A stretch of 64,000 bases of DNA, taken from Trichoplax adhaerens. Taxonomy: Eukaryota > Placozoa > Uniplacotomia > Trichoplacea > Trichoplacidae. The notes beneath the pieces are model-generated. The model ran no database searches. It saw only the letters and a list, made by a program, of their open reading frames with translations, and was not told where the DNA came from. The DNA is taken from positions 7,434,482 through 7,498,481 of the forward strand of contig NW_002060947.1 in the NCBI RefSeq assembly GCF_000150275.1, given 5' to 3'. The position numbers were made by a program, and so were the translations under genes. Every line of letters begins with the position of its first letter. Positions within the stretch are counted from its first letter, which is position 1. This document shows positions 12,194-23,581 of the stretch, piece by piece.

Positions 12194-15100
12194 ATGACGT
12201 CGTCTAGTTTCAATTTCATGACAATCTTTTTCCTGTCTATAATTTCAATCACATATGGTAAGTTAACAAGAAATTCAACAGATCGATGTTATATCTACAT
12301 GCAATAATTTTAAGTTAGAATTGAACAAGTGTTATAATTAGTCATACGTATAAAATTTCGCTTCCATTGCATGACAATAATTTCTACATCGGTAAAAACT
12401 AAAATCGTAGCCGAATAGTGACAAATGCTTCACTAAAGTTGTCGTAAATATGCTATCATTTAGGTTTAACTTATTTTTCTGAAAACCCAAAAAGTTATTA
12501 TTTAGCTGGAAACGTGCCTCATGTTAACTTTTCGTGTAAATTACAAACCGATTTACGTCACTATTATTGGATAATCGATTGGTATGATGGTCTGGAACGG
12601 ATTGATCCACATATCAAGACTGGAAGGAAAACATTTTCCATAACCAACTTTTTTTATCCTAATACAACCTCTATGACAGAAACGGCATTAACCGTTACTT
12701 TCTCGAATACAAGTACAATATTTTGCATGAAGCTATGAATTCTATTGCGTTGCTTATAACTACAACAATACTATGAAACTAAATTCAGAGTCAGGACTCA
12801 TTTATAACCTGAGTAAGTATTACATCCTTTGTATTATTTCATTTTTTACCCACTGGCCAACTATTCAATTAGTTCTGCGTATCACAGTTAACGAATATAA
12901 AGTATCTACGCAATAATGATGGTATTTGTCTTTTTATAAGATCTTTATTTATGATTTGATAGCAGTCTAAAGCGGCTAGTAGATAATATCCTATCAGAGT
13001 AGATGGCTTCCAAAGCAATAGAAATCAATTTGACACTATTTGAATATTTCTATGACCGAGCTTAGTAATATATCGTATGCAATATTTCATTTTGAACCTT
13101 GTAGTCGACTATTCAGTTAGTTCTGTCTATCACAATCAAAGAATAAAATGTCTACGATATAATGATGGTATTTACCTATCTAAGGGATCTCTATTTATTA
13201 ATAGATAGCGGTAAAAAGTAGTCTGATAGGTATAGTGCTATCAGAGGAGATTAATTTGAAAGTGATGAAAATTAATTTGACTCTTTCATAAATCATATTC
13301 AACTGTAATCTTATTTTCGGATATTTATTAATTTTAAAGGACAAGTTACGTTAAAAGGGAATCCAAAAAGCCAAATCAAGCGTACTTATAATTCGTTAAC
13401 AATAGAACGCGGTGATATATTAGAATTACCTCTACACGCTAAATATAAGTTTGAATGGGAATCTGCACCTTTGAATGAACAAACCCAAGATAATTTTAAT
13501 CGAATTAAGACTACAAATCGAGTTTTTGTAACATCCACTGGGCAACTGGTCTTCGCTTATTTAATAAAAAATGATAGCAGACGCTATAAACCTATTCTAA
13601 AGATAGAAGGATATCGTCGAAATCATACCATAGAGGGCGATATTTTCAAACTCACTGTTAAGGATCCGGGTAAGTTCAATGGTGTGGAATTGCATGAATA
13701 ATGTAAGAAATAGCATTTCAGATATAGAAATAGAAATGGAAGTATGGCTGTGATAGACGCTTAACGGAGAATATCGAATGAGCTATTAGATTTTAATCGA
13801 ACTTTTGATAGCTTTATAAGGAGATATCAAAGTGCATAAAGCTGCAATAAATTCTAATCTAGGATGTTGGAGTTGATTAAAATTGATTTAAATTGTATCT
13901 ATCTAAGATTGATTACCTTTGTTTTTTTCAATTGCAGATGGTTGCCGGAAAGATTGCAGTATGTATTTTAAACGAATTCATAATTCCGTGCTTATACTCT
14001 TAAATAGTTTCAATCTTTTTCTCTTGGTCTTCTTTTTGTAACTATGTTGTACAGAGATTAAATTTTATCATATTAACGTAAATATAATCTCTAACCATAT
14101 CATCCACTAAATTTAATTATCCGAAATAGAAGTCAGTGTTCGCATGATGGTTAGAAATAAAACTATAAAAGCGCTTATAAACTCTGCCGTTACCTTAGAA
14201 TGCATTGCAACTGGCAGGTAAGTCATATTTTTTCTCTCTGATTTCATCATAAGATATTTCATTTGGATAGTAAGCTACTTAAAACTATTTAATACCAAAC
14301 TTATTCATATAACGTTAAATTTCTAAGTCATGGCATTCAAGTACGATATTGTAGGAATTTTACAGTTAATAACTGCTAATAATTAATGTCAACGTTCTCA
14401 AGTTATCAAAATTGCTTTTTAAATCAATAGCTTATATTAATCATCATCATCATGGTGATGATCATTTATTAGTTTAATTTCAGTTTTTAGGACATTAGCA
14501 TTTTGTCTATTTGGTAGAAATTCTTATTTATCTCAGAACTAGATTCTAGTTTTTACGATTTTCGTAGTATTCTTGAATGAAGTCGACTATAGAATATTCA
14601 GTTTAGATCACGTGCTTATTAAGGAAAATCTAAAGTTTAAATTAGTCACATTTAATTTCTCAGCTATAACAATCAAGTACGGCTTTATTTTTATAAGTAG
14701 CTATTGCTTATGGCTGCTAGTATCACATTTATTAAGTTGTCCGTTATCGTTTAGGTCAGTTAATGATGCTAACCAACATCAAAATGCTGATTGTAATTTT
14801 ATTTGAGTTTCAACCTTTATAAGCACGTCTCGTTTATTTTTTATCTATTCCTTTTAGTTCGTAAGATCTAGAATCTATTTTCAAATTTTGTAAGCATTCT
14901 TTATTGAGGTCAACTAAAGAATATTTAATTTAGATTATGAGCTAAGTAATAAATTTCCAATTTTGTATATGTTCTACTATATTTAATTTCTCGGTCATAA
15001 CTATCAAGTACTACAAAATATTTATGTAAAAGCAATCGTCAATGACTGCTAATATTAGTTTATTTATGACAATTCATGATGGTATAAAACGATTATAATC

Positions 15101-18100
15101 ATGCTTTTATTCCGAGCTCCTACAAGGATTAGTCATTACTATCTTCATCATTCTTCCTAGCCTACATTAAAATTCTACTTTTATGGAATATTTGTATTTA
15201 TAGCCCAGCACCAAAGCTTGATTGGTGCCACTACCCTAAATTATCTCATTCCTGCTTACCAGTCAGATCTCTTAAGCCACGTGTCCGGGAAACTGCAGAC
15301 AAACAATATTTAACAATTAGTAAAGTGACCTTAGATGATCACCATTTTGTATGCTATGCTTCTAATTCTCATAGTTTTGCTAGCGGACATTTTTACATCA
15401 AAGCTAGAGGTAAGGTGACTAAATATTTGGTTGAGCTAATTTACTAAAGCTTCAATTAACTTGACAAATTCTTTATTACTAAGCAGTACACTGTAAATTT
15501 GAGGAATTATTCACATTTATGAATAGCGATTACAATCTCTGATTTTAATTTCCTCATGCTTAGAAAATCTCCGCTGGATTCGACCACCCAGTTCAGAAGT
15601 TTCTGTTTCTCCATTAGTAAATGAGCATGTATTCAGCTGTCCCTATACCGGTGGTAAATCGGGAAATCCAACCATTATCTGGTCTAGAAATTCAGATGCT
15701 CTTGATGAGGACCTTTGTTCTCGCGGAGCGATTTGTGACATTAAAAATGAGCAAATTACCTTCAATATCAGCGCAGGTACTTCTAATTCGCTGAGAGAGA
15801 CGAATGTTGACTGTCGAATATCTGATTATCCGGGAAGTTTATCTGCTGCAACTTTTGTAACAATACATAGTAAGCTTACTTTCATTTGGACAGCGAATTT
15901 TCTCGCTACCTTTATTAAATTTGCATAGATGTATTATACGGTATTTAATATCATGCGCGCATGAAATCCTTATTTTAAATACTAAGATTAAAAATATTAG
16001 TTATTCTATATAATAATGTTTTAATGACGCTGATTGCTTTTCAGATGTTGCAAGTTCGCTTATTAGAAGTCCTCCAAAAGTCATTGCGACAGAAGTAGGA
16101 AGCAATGCGATGTTTCATTGCCTTTTTGTTGGTTCACCCCGGCCGCTGCTTGAATATTATTATAACGAAAAACGAATTAATGTAATCAGTCTACATTATC
16201 AAACTTTTTTTAATGGTACACTACTGATTATTAATGTTACAAAAAACGATGAGGGATTCTATTCTTGCAAGATAGCGTCTACGGAAAACTCCAATAACTT
16301 TACAATTAGTAGTTCTAATACTACCATGATTCGTGTCTATAGTAAGTAATTCAAATTAAGAGTTGATTACGCAAGTAACAATAATCTTTCTATACGGACA
16401 TATTTTATTGAATTTTTTATCGTTTCTGGCCAGTAAAATTCTAAATTAAATCCTTAAATATGTAAATTCTATAATAAATTCATGTGCGTCATTTATATAT
16501 CTATTTTTATATGAATTATAAGTCATTAGAAGCATACTTTTACCAATTTACCTTACTGATTACTTAAGGTAATAACTTTAATCATGCATTTTATAACCTA
16601 CGATGTATGCTTTATAAACCGTCTAAGACGCTTGTATTCGTATAATTATTTATCGTTAATGATGAATTATTCAGATTGATTCTTTATGCTACCTTTAATT
16701 AGTATTTCATATTAGTTTCAACTTAGTACTGAGTCTATTTTGCAATTTTATAAACGTAAATTTATTACATTGTCGACTTAGCTGAAACAGTATTGTATAA
16801 GATATCAAGCCGTTTTAGTAAGATAGGCAAGAGGTCTTGTCTATCTTTGATTTATATAGTATTTCATAAGCTATTTGTTTCTAAAACAAAAAACAACTAC
16901 TGTATGTAATAGCTCAACTATGGCTAAAATCATTACTATTTTGCTACTTTTCTCTTGTAGATAAAACAAAAATTGAAAGCAAATTTATATCAGACATCCG
17001 CAAAGAATCAGATTCATTCGATATTTATTGTAAATTTACATTCGATGGGGAAATAAACGAAACTTTGTCTACGTATTGGAATGTTAAAGGAAAAAGATTT
17101 GATGAAGGACCTCGCCTTCAAGCTACACAAGTATTTTATAACAATAATTCTGGTATTAACACATTGCATTATAAAAATTCAGAACCACAAGATACTGGTA
17201 GGATTGAGTGTGTTGTCGAATATACTGCTGGAACTCCAATCAAGACATTTAAAACCACCGTAGCTGGATTTATTACTATATCAGGTATTGAATAGTTAAC
17301 TACTTATTAATATGACGCATTATTTATTAATATTTACTCGTAGTTGGTCTTATGTAAATGTATATGCATCGATAAGGTTTCTACTATCTTGCTAGCGCTA
17401 ATATTTAATGAACATAATCGATTAGTAACAATATATTAGGACTATTATTGATATTGTTGCTTATGCCTTCACGGTGAAGATTTGCAAATACACTAATGTA
17501 TCAACAACTCTGTAGTATACGCGTATAGTGATGAGAAAACAAATTAAGTACCCGCAAGACTATTTAGCAGCTTTGTACAGTGCCTAATGCCTTCCCATCT
17601 ACCGACAATTTGAGAATTTACTATTTATCCTACCTTTTGTAGAATAGATAGAGTTGGAGCCTCTTCCTAGCTAGTTAGCTATTAATAGCAATTTGTAATT
17701 ATTACGCGGCGTTTCTTGTCACCAATCTCTTTATCAATTTTATTTTTGTCTAACTATTACGAACTCTTGCAGGTATACCGCAGTCTCCTTATAACGTGCA
17801 AATTAAGAAGTCCGAGTACCGTACGGTTCTTATTTCAGCAGAAATTTGGTGGAACTTTAATTATGAGTTGTGGAATAACACTATACCGATAGGTTTTGGA
17901 ATTTATTGCAAACAAAAGGCTAATAGCTCGTACACTCTAGCTGCTAATGGGTTCTGCAAGCCATTTATCTTCGAAAAAACTTTAATCCTTGTTCCTAATA
18001 GCAATCGAACATGCCATATTGTTGCCATAAGCAACATCGGACGAGGAATACCATCGAAATCCTTTCAACTCGAGAACCGACAAAAAATTGGTAAGCATTA

Positions 18101-21100
18101 CGATACCTTCGCAATTGACAGCTTATTTATACTGATCTCTTCTCTGCGTTGATACAGATTAATATATCTGTCAGGTATGTAACATTTTTGCACAAAAGTT
18201 CTAGTATATATCTTTCATAATTCTAGTTACTAGAAACTATCAGAGCATTAACCTTATCGTTACCGATACATCATTGCCGATATCTTATGATGAAATATTT
18301 CATATCATCCTAGAGTATTGTATTAGTTCTAATTGCTTTGACTAACCGTACGATATCGTTATTGATATTTATATCACTACTTCTACATAGTAACATGATT
18401 ATTGAGCAAACGCAAATTTTCGCAGAATCACCATATAATTTTACTATTTACTAAACGCGAAAATCGTTAGATAATCGAATGATAACATTATAATGACTGT
18501 ATAAAACTTATCATGGTTATTTTTTTCTATTGTTTAATACCAATCAAAGTGATCGAAAATGTTACCGTCTTTTGCTTAAAAAACTTTCGAATTTTGATTA
18601 GTTGGGCTGTAAGTATCTAATTGCATAATAACGTTTTCGAAATAAATGATGTCAATTGTTCCTGTTAAAAATTTTAATATCTCCTTTCTAATGCTATGAT
18701 GATGTAGCCTTTAGCGATATGGAAAAATAGCAATAACTTCAGCTATACAATCTATATCAAGAAAGTCAAGCAGATTTCTTACGATCGTAAAGATATTATA
18801 AAGATCTCATCGCATATATTAAAGAATGCCATTTTTAACACCAGTTATCAAATCAAAGTTGGCACTCGTAACTTGCTCGAAGGATTTGACGTTAATTCAA
18901 CCGTGAAAATAATCAAGTGCAGCTTTAGTGAGAGAACATACTGATATAAGATTACTATTACTACCGTATGAATAGTTTGCAACTGCTTATATTTTTTATA
19001 ATTTGCTAAAGGTTAACAATGCTGCTCAGGTTTTGATGTACCGTTTTTCTTGTTATTGAATTACAGACTCTTTATTAACACCAACAAATCTTATGGTTAA
19101 TGGATCAGAATTGGGGTTAAATGTTGGTTGGAAAGGAATTTCAGCTGCCAAAATCAATTTTAATCTTGCTGGATATGTAGTAAGTATTACTGAATCATAG
19201 ATCTATCAAATATAATAGATCTATGAGTATTGAAATGTTCTAGTAAGCTAATTACGTTCTATAAAATCGCTCAATTTTCAAGCATAAAATACTACATTTT
19301 AAGGTAATTTCGCCATGTTATTATTGCTCATCTTAGCGTAATAATTAGTAAAAAAAATGCTGGTTGCTTCGTTTTAATTTCATTAGCTTTGTTTTCTGCA
19401 CGCATGATTATTTCTCATCATTTAGCTCTATATCAAGAAGTTTGATAGTTTAAAGCTCCAAATGAGAGAAACAACAGAAACACACCTTTTCGTCAGATGG
19501 GCAGCTTTTGATGAAGGAAATGGAATTTACGACCTACAAGTTTTTCCTTTCGATGTTCGGAATATTAGTGGTTATGGATCTAATATTTACAGATATGATT
19601 ATGTTGATTCACAGTCGACAGTATCATATTCATCAACACCAGGTTAGCATTAGATTTTTAGGATTAAACTTTGGTTACTTATTAAGACAATATGTAGGAC
19701 AATTTTAGTTGATACTTAATCGTTTGATTTTTAAAAATTTCCTGGTTAATCTAATTCATACCATGTCAAAGGGTTGTTATTTGTGTCGATTTATTGTGGC
19801 TGTTTATTAAGATAGTATGCGGGACAATTTGAGTTGATATGGTACTTAATGGTTTGATTTTTAAAATTGTTGATTAATTGAATTCATTCCAAGTTAGGGA
19901 TATGCTATAGGTATAGAATTATTAAATGAGTAGCTATATTATGAGCAGAACGAATCGCTTGAGTTATATTTAGCTTAAAAGAGAAAAAAGTAGAACGGCA
20001 GTTAATTGATGGATATCCTTTTTGGTTTAGTTTCACAGGGAAGTAGGAGTGGAGCAGTTTTTAGTGGAGTAGGAGTTACAATTTTTGTTGTTGTCATTGC
20101 TGCAATAGTTATTTATTGGAGGAGAAAACGGCGAAAAGACTTGAAAAATAGGGATAAATCACCCTCTCCTACCATTAAGGAATCGATGTTAACATTAGTC
20201 AGCAGCGGAGTAACCTCACAACAAAATTTAAATATTGCAGAAGTAAAATCAAATGAATACATTGAAGCGAAATCACACGATAAGTGGGAATATCCAAAGT
20301 CTAAATTAACTTTAGGTGATGAGTTAGGACACGGTGCTTATGGACAAGTGGTTCAAGGTGAAGCGATTGATATTCAAGATCATGTTGGAACAACCGTAGT
20401 TGCGGTTAAAATGTTAAAATCAGATGCATTAGATATTGAGAGAAGGAGCTTATTAGCTGAATTAGACATGTTGAAAAGCTTAGATAAGCATCAGAATATT
20501 ATTTCGCTACTTGGTTGCTGCACCTATGAAGGTAAGAATTTGTTCTACTGCAATCCATTTTAGTACTCCAACCTAGAAAGAATAAACTATTTCTTTTTGT
20601 TTGAATAGTGGATTATTTGTTGTAAGTAATTCAATTTCTAAGCTACCGGAATATTACGTCAATTTCATCTAATTGAATTACTTTCAATTTTGTAATAATA
20701 CGATGGCCAGCACCATTGCTAATCATTGTCGAATTTGCATGCCATGGAGATTTATTAAAGTATTTAAGATCCAACCGAGGTGATGGAGACTTTGGTAATT
20801 TAACATTGGAACGATTAACAGAAATTGCTTGGCAAATATCTAATGGAATGACTTATTTAGAACAGATGAAGGCAAGTTTCAGTGATTGATTACATTTTCA
20901 TGGGTGGATCTCAATGCTTGTGCTTTTGATCATCATGATAGGATATTATTTATAAGTTGTCATTTCTGAGTTATGTTTTGACGTCAATAGACTAATTTGG
21001 TCATGAGATTGAATTCATTATTGGAATTTTTCAGAGTGACAGTGCTAAAAACAGGGTTGCATTTTTAATATCATTAATTTCTTGTTTATCATTTATCAAT

Positions 21101-21578
21101 ACAGTTAATTCATCGAGATTTAGCTGCTCGTAATGTCCTCTTGGATGAAGACTATAACTGTAAGATTTCAGATTTTGGCTTGGCTCGCGATGTTTATGAA
21201 TCTAATCTATACACTAGATCGAGTAGAAGTCGTCTACCGGTTAAATGGATGGCGTTAGAATCTATTTTTGATGATATTTGGACCACTAAAAGTGATGTTT
21301 GGTCATTTGGTGTCGTTGTATGGGAAATTTTTACGTTAGGCTCATTTCCATATCCCGGCATGACGGCTGCCGAAACAACGGAAAAAGTACGAAATGGCTA
21401 TAGGATGGAAAAGCCGCAAAATTGTCCAAATGAAATCTATCAAATTATTTCAGATTGTTGGTCGGAAGATTATCGTAATCGACCATCATTTGATAAAGTT
21501 AAATTGCGTTTGGAATATTATCGTGAATCTACCGATAGTTACCTGACTTTAGAAGAAGGAGAATCTGTACAAGCGTAG
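12194..21578 (+). CDS. Receptor tyrosine kinase with Ig and fibronectin-III domains
   Basis: Exons: 12194-12257, 12464-12812, 13340-13669, 13938-13958, 14130-14217, 15204-15409, 15564-15869, 16045-16341, 16961-17284, 17773-18090, 18550-18608, 18708-18927, 19067-19179, 19426-19642, 20031-20531, 20711-20871, 21105-21578; roughly 1,350 residues. Exon 1 is a signal peptide. Exons 2 to 9 give about six Ig-like domains (for example DEGFYSCKIAS in exon 8), exons 10 to 14 about three FN3 domains, and exon 15 a transmembrane segment (FVVVIAAIVIYW) followed by basic residues. The kinase has GHGAYGQVVQG, VAVKMLK, HRDLAARN, DFGLARD, LPVKWMALES and SDVWSFGV, so it should be active. Two tyrosines flank the activation loop (DVYESNLYTRSS). 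The C-tail is short. GYRMEKPQNC resembles the Tie, FGFR and RET groups. Most extracellular introns are phase 1, as usual for domain-encoding exons. Exon 2 carries one base too many; the last intron starts with GC. Confidence 0.9.
12838..13300. repeat. Two-copy tandem duplication, about 247 bp, in kinase intron 2
   Basis: The segments at about 12838-13045 and 13086-13295 share TTAGTTCTG, TATCACA, AATGATGGTATTT and CTATCAGAG in the same order and spacing. They are clearly diverged. No coding signal was seen. Confidence 0.6.
14540..15100. repeat. Old two-copy duplication, about 327 bp apart, in kinase intron 5
   Basis: The segment starting near 14562 (ATTCTTGAATGAAGTCGACT) reappears near 14889 in altered form (ATTCTTTATTGAGGTCAACT). 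This is followed in both by AGAATATT..GTTTAGAT, and later by ACTATCAAGTAC. The open frame at 14573-14806 lies in this duplicated intron DNA and is not taken as a gene. Confidence 0.5.
19665..19890. repeat. Two-copy duplication, about 130 bp, in the intron before the transmembrane exon
   Basis: Both copies contain TTATTAAGA, a (T/C)GGGACAATTT- or AGGACAATTT-type core, GTTGATA, ACTTAAT(C/G)GTTTGATTTT and a (T/G)GATTAATTGAATTCAT-like end. The position is between exons 19426-19642 and 20031-20531. Confidence 0.55.
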
Positions 21579-21624
21579 TCGTCTATAGTCTATTTGAATT
21601 GGAATACAAGAGTAATAAGAGGAG

Positions 21625-22145
21625 GAAGTCGATTACACACCTATTGGCAATTTGGAATGACAATTGGATACAAGAAAAGATAGACGAGAATCAATCATGG
21701 TATCTTTCAGCCATGATAAATTGGTAAATTTACTAGGCGCTGATCAATCCTATTTGATGATGACAAAGACAGGTTACCGTATATCGTAGACGGTAAACTG
21801 GATCCTATCTAGAAACGATTAAACTACTTCCTCCTCAGTCGCATTTTATTATACCTAGAGCGAAGCACTTTGTAATAAACTATGTCATTAATGAGTGAAT
21901 TGTATTGCACATCTATGCCAATTTAATATTGAAAAGAGAGAAGAGAACCAATCCTTATACCTTTCGGGCATGATAAATTTGGTGAAAGATGCAAATTTAC
22001 CAGGATTTGATCGATTTTCTTTAAAGATGACAAAGACAGTAACGCGTATATATCGTAGGCGGTAAAATGGAACCTATCTAGAACCATCAAATTGCTTTCT
22101 CTTCAATCGCATTTTATTATACCTATAGCTAAACATATTATAACA
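21625..22145. repeat. Two-copy tandem duplication, about 300 bp, 3' of the kinase gene
   Basis: Two copies, near 21672-21860 and 21950-22145. Both contain CATGATAAATT(G), GATGACAAAGACAG, CGTATATCGTAG-like, CGGTAAA and TCGCATTTTATTATACCTA in order. The copies differ by substitutions and small indels. They are probably non-coding 3' flank. Confidence 0.65.
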
Positions 22146-22974
22146 GATTGAATCATTGAATTATGTCATATACCAATTGAATGTTGAATGTTGAATTTGG
22201 ATAATATTATTACTGATGACGTTCAACTTAAAATTAGAAATGATTTATTGAATTAAAAATAGAATATGGTCTACTGATTACTCCTCTGTAGTCTGCCATA
22301 AGTGACCATATTGAAGCTCTAATTCCAAAAATTGCAAAGTAGTCTATTGCAAAAGACAGAGAGGCAAACAGTCATTATCACCTGTCTATTGAAATGGAAT
22401 TATGGTTTCACTCTGCTCATTCGATACTATTAAACTGGCTAGAAGATGTTGAATTTGTTAAAATAACGCTATTATTTTCGCGTCGAAATGAATATACTCG
22501 TATAAGGTATATGCTCGTGTAGATTCGTGATTTGTCATCAAGAACAATTTTTCATTGAATCATTCTATGCTTATTAATAAAGTAGTCAGTGAGCTTATTG
22601 CAGAGATATCAACATCCATACTGTATGTGTATTTCTACGACGGATTAATATGTTTTATGGGGGTTAATGAAATGTTTTAAAAGACCGCTTAAGCTGCTAG
22701 TAATGATGCAAATATTGGAGTTTGTTCGGTCATTTATAAGATGGCACCTTGTAAGGTTATTGATTGATAGATTGATGATAGACATAGCCAGCGGGAAGTG
22801 GGCTACCATGAAAAGCTCTGCTTTGATCTTCCCCTGCGTCCTTTCTTCTTGACATAATACTTGGCAATATGTATAGTAAAATCTTTCAAAAATCTTTATA
22901 CGCCGTTATTAATTTAAAATCTACTTACGTCCACAACGAATAACTTTCGGGATTTCCCAGTATTTCTTTCGTGT

Positions 22975-23190
22975 GATTGAAGTATACGTATGTAGAGACT
23001 GTATATTCGACTATGGACGATCACTCCTCTGTAGTAATGAATACGGCAAGTTTGATGGGAGCATAGTTCTTTCGCATGCTTTTAGTTCACGTATGTCGAG
23101 ACTATATTTCGACCATGGACGATCACTTCTGTATCGTCTTGAATACGGCGCGTTTGATTCAAGTAAATCACAGCAGTCTACTTCCTTTTT
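22975..23190. repeat. Two-copy tandem duplication, about 105-115 bp
   Basis: The first copy contains AGAGACTGTATATTCGAC then GGACGATCACTCCT; the second contains CGAGACTATATTTCGACC then GGACGATCACTTCT. Each is followed by GAATACGGC and a GTTTGAT. Open frames here on both strands follow from the duplication and show no protein motif. Confidence 0.6.
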
Positions 23191-23581
23191 CATTGTCATG
23201 AATGCTTTGGACTTGCTAATATTCAATATGGATGCTTCTCTAAGCTGCTAGAAATAAATAAGAATAGTTACGATACTAGACACGGAAAGATAAAGTGATA
23301 GTCAATTTTACGATGTTTCCCACCCAATAAACGAAGGCCTAAATTAAAATGATTTTTGCGGACTTCAAATTTTGCTGGGCAATGCATGCTAATGCAAGAA
23401 CTAATAGTGTCAGTTGTTGTTTTGATCGTGGGATAGAATATAAATATAGGCTAACAGGTTTGTCTGCTATTACGTTTAAGGTTCCTCATTTATGCAACAT
23501 GGATGATCTTTGACCATTAGTGATTATTATTATGCACCTATTTAATCTCAAGAATGGCTTATAGTCCGCTTGGTACAAATA

